From Megalobrama amblycephala (lineage: Eukaryota; Chordata; Actinopteri; Cypriniformes; Xenocyprididae), in assembly GCF_018812025.1 (NCBI RefSeq), contig NC_063049.1, forward strand, positions 33,319,947 to 33,383,946: a stretch of 64,000 bases of DNA. The letters are read 5' to 3'. This document shows positions 13,074 to 25,618 of the stretch, in pieces. The translations under genes were made by a program, and so were the position numbers. Under the pieces are notes generated by a model. That model was given only the letters and a program-made list of their open reading frames with translations, ran no database searches and was not told the DNA's origin. Each line of letters starts with the position of its first letter. The first letter of the stretch is position 1.

Positions 13074-13861
13074 TTAAAGGGATAGTTCACCCAAAAATGA
13101 AAATTTGATGTTTATCTGCTTACCCCCCAGCGCATCCAAGGTGTAGGTGACTTTGTTTCTTCAGTAGAACACAAATGATGATTTTTAACTCCAACCGCTG
13201 CCGTCTGTCAGTCAAATAATGGGAGTGGATGGGGACTTCTGCTATAAGAGTAAATAAAGCTTGCTTAGACAAGTCCAAATTAAACCCTGCGGATCGTGAC
13301 GACACATTGATGTCCTAAGACACGAAACGATCGGTTTTTGCGATACACCGAACAGTATTTATATCATTTTTTAACTCTAATACACCAATATGTCCAACCG
13401 CGTGCAGCACTCGTTAGTAAGGTCTGATCGCGCTCTGACAGCGGCAGTGATGTCTCGCTCTCATTGAAGTACATGCGCGAGACATCACTGCCGCTGTCAA
13501 AGCGCGATCAGACCAAACGAATCGAGTGCTGCACGCGGTTGGACATATTGGTGTATTAGAGTTAAAAAATGATATAAATACTGTTCGGTGTATCGCAAAA
13601 ACCGATCGTTTCGTGTCTTAGGACATCAATGTGTCGTCACGATCCGCAGGGTTTAATTTGGACTTGTCTAAGCAAGCTTTATTTACTCTTATAGCAGAAG
13701 TCCCCATCCACTCCCATTATTTGACTGACAGACGGCAGCGGTTGGAGTTAAAAATCATCATTTGTGTTCTACTGAAGAAACAAAGTCACCTACACCTTGG
13801 ATGCGCTGGGGGTAAGCAGATAAACATCAAATTTTCATTTTTGGGTGAACTATCCCTTTAA
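13074..13861. mobile_element. TTAA-flanked long foldback element, nested
   Basis: It starts TTAAAGGGATAGTTCACCC and ends GGGTGAACTATCCCTTTAA. The arms are nearly perfect complements for about 370-380 nt, with the centre at about 13459-13476. Both arms read the same MSSRSAGFNL... frame, as a palindrome must. Sister of 51732-52520. Confidence 0.9.
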
Positions 13862-13938
13862 AGTACTCAATGTGACTTCAGTGGCTTAAACTGAATTTTA
13901 TGAAGCGACGTGAGTGCTTTGTTTGTGCAACAAAACCA

Positions 13939-14440
13939 AAGACTATAGAATAACACAAGACGTGTCACTCGTATTGTTTTGAATGGGAGGAAGTGTAACG
14001 TGCAATATGGCGGAATAAGTCCCGCCTTCTAAATAAGAGCCAATCGCCGACTGGTAAAGTCATCGCGTCACTGCAGCAAGCTGTTAGAAGCACCGGTTTC
14101 TATAGAAACAGTCAGACGCGCGCCTCTGAAACATGGCAGAAGAGACGCGCATTTAGGTCTGCGCATGCGCATAGCTTGATCCAGCCTAAAAAATACAGTT
14201 TTTTGTCATGATTCGAGCGTTTGGATAAAACATTTATAAGACAGCTGTTGTCAGATTTCATTGGTGATTTCAAATATGAAATGTAATCGTAAGGTTGGCG
14301 AAGTTTTGGAGAATTTGATGTTTCCCCATTCAAAGAGATAGGGCATGATGCCCAGGATGCCCGAGAGGCGTTTCAAAGATGGCCGCCAAGTGAAATGACG
14401 GCCATCTCTATTATTCTATAGACTATTATTCTATAGTCTT
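13939..14440. mobile_element. Inverted-repeat element with AAGACTATAGAATA ends, nested
   Basis: AAGACTATAGAATA at 13939-13952 and TATTCTATAGTCTT at 14427-14440. It interrupts the arm TTTGTGCAA/AATTTACCAC, which is contiguous in 19982-20010. The interior has no recognised coding sequence and no clear target duplication. Confidence 0.65.
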
Positions 14441-14866
14441 AAAGGGACTTTGACAAACCCAAATAAATTTACCACTTTATTTATGCAACAATGCCAGCTG
14501 AACACAACACGCATGTGGCGTGAAGCTCTCATGAACGCGTGTTGCAGATCAATATTTTTGTAAATAAAGTAGTAAATTATGTTTTGTTTTGTTTTTTTAG
14601 CAAACAAAGCACTCACGACACTTCATAAAATTGAGATTAAACCACTGGAGTCACATGGAGTATTTTAATGATGTCTCTCCTACCTTTCTGGACCTTGGAG
14701 TGGTAGTTGCGTTGGATCTCTATGGAGGGACAGAAAGCTCTCAGATTTCATCAAAAATATCTTAATTTGTGCTCCGAAGATGAACGAAGGTCTTACGGAT
14801 GTGGAACGACATGAGGGTGAATAATAAATGACAGAATTTTTATTTTTGGATGAACTAACCCTTTAA

Positions 14867-16259
14867 TCAACTAACACCTCTGACAAAGGATGAAAAAGGT
14901 GCTAACTGACTTTCCATAAATATATTGGACATTTTGGACTCAAGGATGTAGAATCGAATGTTCTGGCTTTGTGACAAGTGTGTCAGCCTGAGATGGCGTA
15001 AACAGGTGGAGGTGGAGCCATGCAGCTGGGGATGACAGGACAAACATGATGTCACTAAAGTCCTTCAGTCCATCACTAACAGATGGTGAATCTCCCCTAA
15101 TATTCAATACCACCCAACAAAAGAGCAAAGACTCGCAGTTAAAAAACACACTTCAGCATCTTACAAAAAGCAAAAGCATCTTATTAAAAATTATTACAAC
15201 AACAGCAATAAATATAATCATAAATTATTATCATCATCATTATTATTATTTTCAATATTTAGTAAAAAATGAATTGATATTTTATTGGGGTATTTAGGGA
15301 ATTTTAATAATATGCAGACACACCCATATGAGAGATCCAATAATAATAATTATTATTATTTATAGTTTTTGTTATTTTAAAATTTCTAATAGTCAAACAC
15401 ACCCACATGAGCACCACAATCAAAATGCTTCAAAAACATTTGGAGGAGAACCTGAGTGTCAGTGAAGAGATCTACGAGACCAGGGCAGGTGAAATGTGTG
15501 ATAGATAAATGTGTGAGCAGCAGCACAAGGATCAGATCTGAGCAAAAAAATTGGAACTCAGCATTAAGACCTGTAATGTGAACATAGCCTCAGTGCACCC
15601 AGACATCTGATGTGAGACTCAGGGGGACACTTCCCAACAAAAAAGAGATCAAGGGGGCATGACAAAAACAGAGCCGCCAGTAATCCCTCTGGCAGCTATA
15701 TTGGATCAACCTTAATCTGTCTGAAGATGAAGAGTCTACAGTACCTCAGAAGGATTAGATCTAAAAAGCCTCTCTATGTTACCTTCAACCTCTGACTCCA
15801 AACCCTCAAGGGCTCCGTCTCAGCCTTCTCTAAGTGAAACTGACCCCAGTCTAATGGACACACACTGTCAAACCAGAGACTGCGAGCTCTGGCAGCTCAC
15901 TAAAGAGGCTGATTTCCTTGTACACATCAGAGTATATTATGCAAACCTGTTTGAACTGCTTTCCATTCTTGATCTCATAACATCACAATTGGTGCCTTAT
16001 TGCCGGACATAAAAAGAGTTTATTTTTGAAAGATTTCATCAAGAAATCTTTATATTCTACAAGTCTGCTAAATAGTAGTAAATAGAGTAGATATATTCAT
16101 TTTAAAGGCTTAAATACATTTTGCAAAATTTTGCACAGATTTTTGCCTCCATTTGCAGACTGGAAGAGTCTACGCTAGTTGCAGAAAGTTCTATGATTTT
16201 GGGCAGTCGACAAAATCATGTAGTGTATGATGGGCAGAGATTTTTTAGCATCAGACTAT
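14867..16259. other. Unassigned stretch with an ATT-rich patch
   Basis: (ATT/ATC)n-like sequence at 15225-15255 and 15340-15362. Nothing else is recognised. Confidence 0.45.
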
Positions 16260-17488
16260 GGCCCTGTTTACACTAGTACGTTTTCGTTTTAAAACACATA
16301 AGTATTGCTATAGTTATGCCTGTCGTTTAGACCACGCCAGCGTTTTCGAACCTCGAAAACGGAGACTTACGAAAACGCTGCAGACCCCGTTTTAGTTTGA
16401 AAACACCAGGGTTGCGTTTCAGTGTAAACGGAACAAAATGGAGACGATGGCGTGGCTGCCCACGTTCGCTCTGCGTATCCTTGATGACCATGTAAACAAT
16501 AACATGGAGAATTAAATGCAATCTTTGCTGGCTTTGTTTAGCAGCCATTGTGCAGTTAAAGGGTTAGTTCACCCAAAAATGAAAATGTAATTTATTACTC
16601 ACCCTCATGTCGTTCTACACCCGTAAGGCCTTCGATTAAATCCAATGGCTCAGTGAGGCCTCTATAGAGAGCAATGTCATTGAACTTCTCAAGATCCAGA
16701 AAGTTACTCAAAACATATTTAAAACAGTTCATGTGAGTTCAGTGGTTCAATCTTAATATTATAAAGCGACGAGAAAACTTTTTATGAGCCAAAAAACAAA
16801 ATAACGACTTTTCAACGATATCTAGTGATGGCTAGATGCTTCGAATCAGTGATTTGGAGCGCCAAAGTCACGTGATTTCAGCAGTTTGGCATTTTGACAA
16901 GCGATCCGAATCACTGATTCGAAACAAAAGATTTGAAGCAGTGTTTTGAAGTCGGCCATCACTAGATATCGTTGAAAAGTCATTATTTAGTTTTTTTGCC
17001 GCACCAAAAAATTTCTCTTCGCTTTATAATATTAAGAGAGAACCGCTGAACTCACATGAACTGTTTTAAATATGTTTTGAGTACCCTTCTGGATCGTGAG
17101 AAGTTCAATGGCATTGCTGTCTATAGAGGCCTCACTGAGCCATCGGATTTCAACAAAAATAACTTAATTTGTGTTCCAAAGATGAGCAAAGGCCTTATGG
17201 GTGTAGAACAACATGAGGGTGAGTTATTAAATTACATTATTTTCATTTTTGGGTGAACTAACCCTTTAAACTCTGAATTTTTCTATACTGCAGCTTCCCA
17301 TATGCACAAGTACACTTTTGCACAATTTACACTTGTATGCGCATACCCAATGTGCACGAACGGTCATGTGACATGCGTTTTCGACCGTGTAGTGTAGACG
17401 GAGATCATTTCTGAAACGCTGTGGAAACGCCAGTGTAGATGAGAAAAACACTGTTTTAAAATAAAAATGCACTAGTGTAAACGGGGCC
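16260..17488. mobile_element. Element with GGCCCTGTTTACACTAGT ends, interrupted by a TTAA element
   Basis: GGCCCTGTTTACACTAGT at the left and ACTAGTGTAAACGGGGCC at 17471-17488 are inverted repeats. Removing 16556-17269 leaves about 515 bp. Pairs of GTTTTCG/CGAAAAC motifs are abundant inside. No transposase was seen. Confidence 0.75.
16556..17269. mobile_element. TTAA-flanked foldback element, nested
   Basis: It starts TTAAAGGGTTAGTTCACCC and ends GGGTGAACTAACCCTTTAA. The arms include AACGATATCTAGTGATGGC at about 16816 and its complement near 16955-16975. It is flanked by TTAA copies inside the GGCCC element. Confidence 0.87.
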
Positions 17489-18937
17489 TATGATTCCATC
17501 CAGCTGGAGGATATCAAACATTTTGAGCTGATTTTAGAACGCACATTGTTTTCATTTGTCTTGCGTCTCCTAGCAACGAGGCGCACATTTCTGTGTGAGT
17601 TTATTGTGTTTGGAATGACTGGTAGTGAGTGATCCCCAGTCGTTTAGTGTATGATGCCTAGTTTTTCTCTTTAACCATTTTAAACAAAGTCAACAAGATG
17701 CCTAGTGTTTTAAAATCTGTTCAGATTTTTGAAGTAGTGTAGTGTTTTCCAGCCTTGAACGTAACCTTGGCATACTGGAGTCAAAAGCCATGGGATGAGC
17801 AAATTGACTTTTTTGCTAACACGCTAAAACATTTAATCATATGCCATAACTTCAAAATAGTAGAGGAAGCTTTAAAAAGATCCAATGTCAAAGTCACAAA
17901 GCCTCATAAAGAGGATCAACAAGCTGAAAGCCACATGAGGTGAGTGAGTAGGAGCACAAACATTTTTCAAAGAGGGTGCTGGAGGAGGAGGGTGAAACAT
18001 TTTTGACTCCGCTTGATTATTTCCATGTCAGAATGACATTGGAAATGACAACTTCACTGGCTGACTCTGAGAGATGGACAGCTCTGACGGCACCACAACA
18101 GTCAACAGTCGATGAGTTCACCCTCTCCTTTAAAACCAACATGACTGACAGGAAACATGCAGCAATGTTGTTCCATTCATTGAGCTCACAATAGAGCATG
18201 AACAATGGAAAGAAACCAACAGAAAAAAAAAAGAGGACAAAAATGCCAGAAAACAACTCTAATGTACTATATAAACCAAGGTTAAATACAAAACAGTTAC
18301 TAAATGTTGGAACAAGGTTACCGCTGTTGTTTATTGTACATAAAGAAGACGCTTTCGTTTGTAGATGCGTGGCAAAGCAGAACCTTAAATAACAGTCATT
18401 AGTAGTCTGCTGACCCGTGAACAACATGTATTTCTATGGATGGGGCAAAGCGGTGCTCGGTTCAAACTCTGAGCCGGTCAAGGTGAAACTGTTCCTCATG
18501 AGGCAAAGCGTGTTGAGATGAAGGGAGAGATATAGCGTGCTATTGAAAAACAAGGAGAAAGAGAAAGCAATCAGAGACCAGATGAGTGTGCATCGTGACA
18601 GGATCTCCCCAGGGTCAGGAAACAATGTCACCTCCCACACAAAAACACTCTTGGGGTCAGCAGAAAATACACCATGCTGGCCAACATGTTGTCTGACTGA
18701 AAATACAAGAAGAGGGTGGGAGAAAATCAGTGAAAGTTGAGCACATTAGAAAATGGGAACATACCGTAGATGTACAGAGATGAGCAAAGCATCATGTGGA
18801 GTATGAAAGCAGAACATTTTCACCAACATGAATTTCTGTGCTGGTCCATGTTGGTTTATGGATCAACAACAAAAAGGAGTGTCCACAGAAAAGAAAAGGA
18901 TAATGGTTTGAAAATCAAGCTTAAAACATTACTCTTT
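17489..18937. other. Unassigned stretch
   Basis: Several short open frames lie on both strands (for example 17755-17943 and 18017-18427) without family resemblance. No repeat ends are recognised. Confidence 0.4.
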
Positions 18938-19176
18938 CCCCTGGTTTCACAGACAAAGATTAAGCTAGTCCTAAACTAAAATGCATGTTTGAGCTGTTTT
19001 AACTGAAAGCAACTTGCACTGACATATCTTAAACTATGTCAGAGCCATTGTTTTGTCTCAAGATGGACACCAGTAATGTTTTTTTTCTAGGGTATGTTTA
19101 TAAAAGCTACTTAAATGCCCTAATTGAAATAAGGCCTAATCCTGACTTAGTCCAAGCCCTGCCTGTGAAACCAGGC
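18938..19176. mobile_element. Miniature element with CCTGGTTTCACAGAC ends
   Basis: The left end CCCTGGTTTCACAGACAAAG pairs with the right end TGCCTGTGAAACCAGG. Homologous to 49758-49980. Confidence 0.75.
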
Positions 19177-19439
19177 CTTTGTATTCATGTTGGTTTCAGA
19201 AGAAAATACAGTTTTCAAGAAAAGTTATCTAAAAATGATAAATTATAATGCATTTTATATATAACATTTATATAAATATATGAATTAAAACATATAAATA
19301 AGTCGGTGTTTGAAATTTAATTAGGCAAATACTTAAGAGTCTATGACTGGATCATTATTGCAGTGATTATTATGTTTCTAGCATGTTATATTTTTGGGAA
19401 CAGATCGTTTAACCCTAATTGATTGAGTGTGTAGCTTTT

Positions 19440-19600
19440 CATTTCAACAGCCATGTAGGAAGATGTATCATGGCCATATTCCAGCATGACAAAGCCAAGA
19501 TTCATCAGGCTCAAATTGTGAAAGAATGGTTGGGAGGGAGTATGAAGAATCGTTTTCACACATAAATTGGCACCTCTGAGTCAAGACCTTAAATGAATAA
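19440..19600 (+). pseudogene. Tc1-like transposase fragment
   Basis: Reading + strand at 19482, the phrase QHDKAKIHQAQIVKEWLGG resembles the region around the second catalytic Asp of Tc1 transposases, followed by a stop after NRFHT. No inverted repeats are visible. An inverted partial copy of its end is at 20430-20490. Confidence 0.45.
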
Positions 19601-19717
19601 AATAAATGTTGTGATTATTTATCCATCAAGGTGTGCATAATTTTTGGGTCATGATAATGCAAGAGTCAAGCACTCTGTAAAGTCTACTCCAGCACATCCC
19701 AAAGACTTTCAATGAAT

Positions 19718-20428
19718 TTAAAGTGTTAGTTCACCCAAAAATGAAAATTCTGTCATTAATTACTCACCCTCATGTCGTTCCACATCCGTAAGACCTTTGT
19801 TCATCTTCGGAACACAAATTAAGATATTTTTGATGACATCTGAGAGTTTTCTGTCTCTCCATAGAGATCCAACGCAACTACCACTCCAAGGTCCAGAAAG
19901 GTAGAAAAAAAACATTATTAAAATACTCCATGTGACTCCAGTGGCTTAAACTCAATTTTCTGAAGCGACGTGAGTGCTTTGTTTGTGCAAATAAACATAA
20001 TTTACCACTTTACTTACAAAAATATTGATCTGCAACACAGGTTCATGAGAGCTTCATGACGCATGCATTTTGTGTTCACGCAAGAGCTGGCATTGTTGCA
20101 TGAACATGCTTTGGATAATATTATTTTGTAAATAAACTGGTAAATTATGTTTTTTTGCACAAACAAAACACTCAAGTTGCTTAATAAAATTGAATTTAAG
20201 CCACTGGAGTCACATGGAGTACTTTAATGATGTTTTTTCTACCTTTCTAGAGGTAGAAAAAAAGGTAGTTGCATTGTATCTCTATGGAGAGACAGATACC
20301 TCTCAGACTTCATCAAAAATATCCTAATTTATGTTCCGAAGATGAACGAAGTTCTTACGAATATGTAACGACACGAAGTTGAGTAATTAAGGACAGAAAT
20401 TTCATTTTTGGGTACACTAATCCTTTAA
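19718..20428. mobile_element. TTAA-flanked foldback element
   Basis: It starts TTTAAAGTGTTAGTTCACCC and ends GTACACTAATCCTTTAA. The arms carry GAGATCCAACGCAACTACCA and its mirrored partner with substitutions near 20265-20290. It serves as the uninterrupted reference for 12867-14866. Confidence 0.82.
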
Positions 20429-20495
20429 AGGTATGGACTCAGAGGTGCCATTTTCAAAGGATTCTTCATGTTCCCTCCCAAAAAACATACTCATC

Positions 20496-21545
20496 ATAGA
20501 TGCATAGTTGCGTTTTAATAATTTTTTTTATATATATAAATTAATAGATGCATACAAAAAATGACTGTGATGTCACTGACCCTGGACTGAAAATACATGG
20601 TTGACCAAAGTAAGTCTGGGTGGCCAAGTTAGAGAAGTCGTCTTGGCAGAGCTGCAGTCTCAGAGAACTGAAGGAAATGGAGATGAAGGAAATGAGAAAT
20701 GGTGTAGATGAATAGGTGGGACGGTAAGGGCAGATAAAATGAACTTCGAAGATGGAATGAAAGAGAGACAGGTGTGCTGCGGAGAATAAAATGACATAAT
20801 GATGGAGCCACGGAGTGATGGAGGGAAACTCTATAAAAAAAAGGAGTGAAAGGAGAAAATAGTGATGGGTAGAAAGCTGATTTACATCAAGATGGGCATG
20901 ACTGTAAATGAGAGGCTCCTCTAGGGATTGTGACTAATTAAAGTGTCCTCTTTTAAAAGGGCCGAGATCAGACTGACAGGCAGCTGTTGGGAAATGCTCA
21001 GTGTCAGAGGAAACATCCCATTATGCATCGCTTTCACAGACCATCCAACCCGATCCCTAATTACAGTCTGGCCCAGTCAATGTCACTTAGATTCTCAAGC
21101 GCCAACACTAATGTGCCATACATACATACATTAAAACATATAAACGCATATACTCTATATGTGCACAGACATCAGACCCTTGTCACTCAACTAGCAGGAA
21201 ATCAATTTAAAAACGGTCACAGCTACACAAACACACACCGGCATACAAACACACAGTGTTGTTATGATACGTTATGGTTCTTCATCTCTTTCTGCTGACC
21301 TCTGAGCGGAGTGAGTTCAAAGGACCCGCACACAATCTCGCACAATCTCGAAATGCTGAAACTAGAGGGGAATTGGATCACCTCTGAGCTGACCCAACCA
21401 CAGTGACCTGCAGCTCTGTGTGCCCTCTGGTGTTTCAGGGCATCCAATCCTGACCCCTCGTCGTCACCTCGCTCTCTCCCCTGTCTGGTCTGTGCTCGAA
21501 TCTCCATAAGATCCTGTCAGATCACATCTAATACACCAGAGCGCT
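20496..21545. other. Unassigned stretch
   Basis: Repeat-poor, with no supported gene. A short ATAC-rich patch lies near 21116-21130. Confidence 0.4.
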
Positions 21546-21715
21546 GATGAACCATCTCTAGCAGTTTCCTAAATGCTCAAATAGGCAGAAAACGTCCCGT
21601 CTGTAGGGCCACACACAGAAAAGTCATTAGAGATGAACCATCTCTAGCGGTTTCCTAAATGCTCAAATAGGCAGAAAACGTCCCGTCTGTAGGGCCACAC
21701 ACAGAAAAGTCATTA
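21546..21715 (+). repeat. Tandem duplication, two 84-nt units
   Basis: 21546-21629 and 21632-21715 are identical except for one A/G difference (AGCAGTTT versus AGCGGTTT), separated by GA. The unit begins GATGAACCATCTCTAGC and ends CAGAAAAGTCATTA. Confidence 0.92.
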
Positions 21716-22397
21716 CGCGTAGTTATATTGTCTTTCATCTAAACACACGCTCTCTCACACACACATACACCTCCTCTTAGTATGCAGCTAACAACATAAT
21801 TTTTATCTGCATGCCAACACAACAGTCAATATGTATGTATGTATTAAGCAGAAATGTTTTGTCAGTCATTTCAGATCCTGTTTCAAACATATCAGAGCAC
21901 ACACATATGGAGCTATGAATATTCAAAAGGCTTTAAGAGAGGTTTACCTTCTATAGCATATAGTATTATTAGATTTGCATAATGCCATTTCATTTCAACA
22001 TTTGCAAGGGCAAGGAAATGGATTTCAATTTTTTATTTATTTACTTAAAAAAAAAAATCTGCTTTAGATTATTTACATAGTAGTGACTGTCAAAGGAATG
22101 TTCAATACTAAGCTCAATCAATAGCATTATGCTGATTACCGTAAAATTTACATTGAGGCATTTACAATGGACATGAATGGGGAAATTTTTGAAATGTGAC
22201 ACTTCTATTTTTCTATAAACACTTACATTCATTCTCCTGTTAAAACTTGTGTATTATTTGAGATGCAAACTCATTTTATGGTTGTTTTAAGGTGTTAGGT
22301 TGTCATTGAAGCTGTAAAATTGAATATAACGTTTCACAGAACAGGTAACTATTTTTTTTCCCACTGAAATCATGTAAATCAGGCATTTTGTATGTTT
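21716..22397. other. Unassigned stretch
   Basis: AT-rich, with no gene or clear repeat beyond short CA and TATG runs (21757-21770, 21831-21842). Confidence 0.45.
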
Positions 22398-22656
22398 GTA
22401 CTTTAGTATGGGGAACACATATTCACTATTAACTATGACTTTTGCCTCAATAAACTCCTAATTTACTGCTTATTAATAGTAAGGTAGATGTTGTAGCATT
22501 TAAGTTTAGGTACTGGGTGGGATTAAGGGATGTAGAATAAGGTCACGCAGAATAATATGTGCTTTATAAGTACTAATAAATGGCCAATATTCTAGCAATA
22601 TGCAAGCTAATAAGCAATTTAAAAGTTAGAATTGTTCCCCATACTAAAGTGTTACC
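22398..22656. mobile_element. GGTAACACTTTA-type element, copy 2
   Basis: The left GTACTTTAGTATGGGGAACA pairs with the right GTTCCCCATACTAAAGTGTTACC end. Shared interior: TTTTGCCTCAATAAACTCC and ATATGCAAGCTAATAAGCAA. Confidence 0.72.
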
Positions 22657-24959
22657 GCATATTGTTCATGTTTTGTCTCTATACCACTGAAACAGTGAAT
22701 ATATTTAACATTCACTTCCATTTTAACTGCCTCACTGTAACCAAGACTTTTTTCTTAAAGAAAAGGAAAAACTAAATTAAATTCATTTTTGTGGTAATCA
22801 ACTTCAATGTGGTAATCAATAAGTATAACTTGAAACATTCCTTTAAGAAGTCCATTTTCAAAACTTCAAACAAGAAGTCCCAAAAAAGCAACTGTCACAT
22901 CTGAATCCCAATGTGGACCCCTTCAGAGCAACTCGCAGCTCTCCAACTGACTAAAGCTCTCTCTGTACTCACACACTTGCCTTTAATAATCCAAATGAAT
23001 GGTAGGCTGGTAATGAAACAGGATAGGTGCAATACGGGAAGATAGTCACCTCACGGGTCAGAGCGCTAATATGTTTTCTACGCTACTCTACATATTCAAC
23101 AAACCTCATAAAATGAAAGAGAGATGGAAGATAAAGAGCCGAGCACAGACAGTTCAGCATTCATCCCATCATTAAGGCCGGCGCCTTTGAATGCGAGCTT
23201 TTGCGCAGAAAGACGGATCCTCTCGAAAAATCTGGCGAAAACTAATTCCATTAAAAAAACAATTACAGAATTGAATCCATGTCCCGCTCTGAGGTCATAA
23301 CTGCCGCTCACCTCTCCATGGTTACTGTTTGTCTGCGCGTTGAGGTAATTATGGGCTGTTTAGGCGAGACCCCAGTGTTTGTGTAGCAGGCCTCAGTCTC
23401 TGCATCTGCATGTTACCACGGCTACCCCTGCGGCTTTGTCTCACCATGACCTGTATAATGAGTGTCACATTAGCAACACAACAAATCAAAACCCACAGCT
23501 GTCAGCCATATTGTGTCATCCTCTTTTAATTAATATGATAAGTAATGCTTATTAGACGAGTCTGCTTCTTTATCGCTTTTCAATTTGCGCAAATTTAGGC
23601 AAGGCTAGAAAAAAGGGGAAGCAGGGCTTTAGGAGAAAGAGCGTCAATACACGCTGATGTTTTACACCATCCATTACGCTCCACAAACACACACATAACG
23701 CCAGCATTAGCGCTCATTCAGAGCCTTCCCTCAATGAAAACTTCCCATTTCCTGCAAATTGGGAATTCTTGTTTTTCATGAGGCAGGAAAAGTTGCTGGA
23801 GCTAATCGTGCCTCATTTTTCTGGATGACATCCTGATGTCTTTGAGGAGACGGAAACGTAATCACTGGCCTGTGTCACCTCCACGCTGACACCCGAACCT
23901 TTGCTCCTCGAAAAGGAGTGAAGAGCAAGCCCCAGCTGACAGCGGCACATGAGCTTATGAGAGACTGTGATTAAGCGAACGCTGCTAATCAATGGAACAT
24001 TCACTTGGTTTCCTGCACCACTGCTCATTCCCGACTCGGCCTTAATTGGCCTATTCTCTGGTAAATAAGATGAGTTTGCATCCCACTTCAGCAATTGCCA
24101 AAATCACTCACATCCCTGTCTCAAATACACACAACATCCCACGTGCACACATCGAAACATACAAACAAGCGTCGACTGGATCTGCATGGTCCAGCAGGAT
24201 ACATATACACCTTCAAAGAGACACACACAGAGAGAAAGTTTCTGTGGTGGAGGGAAAGAGGGAGAAAATGAGAGATGGAGAGCTAAAATAGAGTGTGTAT
24301 TTTCTTTGGCGGTCAAATTGAATTTGATTAGTGTTCAAAAACTGAGGACCCTTGGATATAGCAACGTTTGCACAATCAATTGGGAGAAAATGTGACCTGA
24401 GGTAAGGACAAAATTAACTGAAATTAAGGCCTCCTTGAAGTTTGCTAAATGCTTAGATTATATTTCATTATGGAGTCAAATTCTCTTCCAGGACAAATGC
24501 ACCGCTAAAGCACCACCTACAAACAGAACAGAGAACTTCACAACTGCACAACTTATCATTTTCATCTTTTTCTTGCTACTTCAACCACTCCTTATGTTCC
24601 AACTAGAGCACTTGGAGTTTCTTCCAATTACTGACAAATACTGTACACACTTAAACGGTCTTGATCTATTAATTTATTCAAAAATACATTCAAATGCAAT
24701 TCACACGTACAATGACCCGAATACACCTATTTTATGATGAGAATGTTTTTAATTTCTGTATTAAAAATCATTTAAATATTTTTAGGGGCATAAATTGTCA
24801 GGGCGATACTTTTACAAATATTATTCTATTCTACTCTAAGTAGTTCGGCACACTCTTGTATTATTATCATCATTTCTTAATAAATGCAATAATATTTTAA
24901 CAAAACTTCTGTCCATCAAACCAAAGTCATGTGGTGCAAGCAACAAGAAGAAAAAAAAC
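22657..24959. other. Repeat-poor stretch, no gene found
   Basis: 22900-24060 is relatively GC-rich with no recognised transposon or coding domain. It is one of the best places to look for conserved non-coding sequence; that is inference. Confidence 0.4.
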
Positions 24960-25202
24960 GGTAACACTTTAACTCATATAAATTATTAACTATGACTTTT
25001 ACCTCAATAAACTCCTAAATTACTGTTTATTAATCATTATTAAGGTAGTTGTTAAGTTTAGGTATTGGGTATGATTAAGAATATAGATTAAGGTCATGCA
25101 GAATAAGGCTTTAATATGTGCTTAATACTAATAAATAGCCAGTATTCTAGTAATATGCATGCTAATAAGCAACTAGTTAAAATACCCTAAAATAGTGTTA
25201 CC
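24960..25202. mobile_element. GGTAACACTTTA-type element, copy 3
   Basis: It starts GGTAACACTTTAACTC and ends AAATAGTGTTACC, with the shared TTTTACCTCAATAAACTCC and ATGCTAATAAGCAACTAGTT. Confidence 0.75.
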
Positions 25203-25280
25203 AAAAAATTATATTATAGAGAGAATACCAGCAGATCCTCATTGACCTAATGACATCACAAGGTTAGGTCAGGTTGGAAA

Positions 25281-25314
<34 letters not shown>
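25281..25314. repeat. AAT microsatellite
   Basis: About ten to eleven AAT units between copies 3 and 4 of the GGTAACACTTTA-type element. Confidence 0.9.
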
Positions 25315-25340
25315 TCATGATACTTGTAAAAAAAAAAAAA

Positions 25341-25618
25341 TAGTCACTTTACATTAGGGACTAATTCTCATTATTAACTAACTATTAACTACAACTTTTG
25401 CCTCAATAAACTCCTAATTACTGCTTATTAGTTAGAAAGGTTAGTAATGTAGTTGTTAAGTTTAGGTATTGGGTAGTATTAAGAGGTGTAGAATATGGTC
25501 ATGCAGAATAAGCCATTAATATGTGCTTCATAAGTACTAATAAACAGCCAAACTCCTAGTAATATGTATGCTAATAAGCAACTAGTTAATAGTGAGAATT
25601 GGACCCTAAACTGTTACC
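25341..25618. mobile_element. GGTAACACTTTA-type element, copy 4
   Basis: The left CACTTTACATTAGGGACTAA is slightly eroded and the right end is CCTAAACTGTTACC. Interior as in copies 2 and 3, in the same orientation. Confidence 0.72.

Larger units (their letters stand above)
12867..14866. mobile_element. TTAA-flanked foldback element with two nested insertions
   Basis: It starts TTAAAAGGGTTAGTTCACCC and ends GGATGAACTAACCCTTTAA. The arms match 19718-20428 (AGATCCAACGCAACTACCAC; CTCCGAAGATGAACGAAGGT). The inserts are 13074-13861 and 13939-14440; without them the host is about 0.7 kb. Confidence 0.82.

Noticed and set aside
13120..13861. Identical 61-residue proteins on opposite strands (also at 51732-51962)
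   Set aside because: They are the two arms of a palindromic TTAA element. Symmetry explains the identical frames, and no family resemblance is seen.
17755..18740. Cluster of short open frames on both strands
   Set aside because: None resembles a known protein, and they overlap each other. They are consistent with chance.
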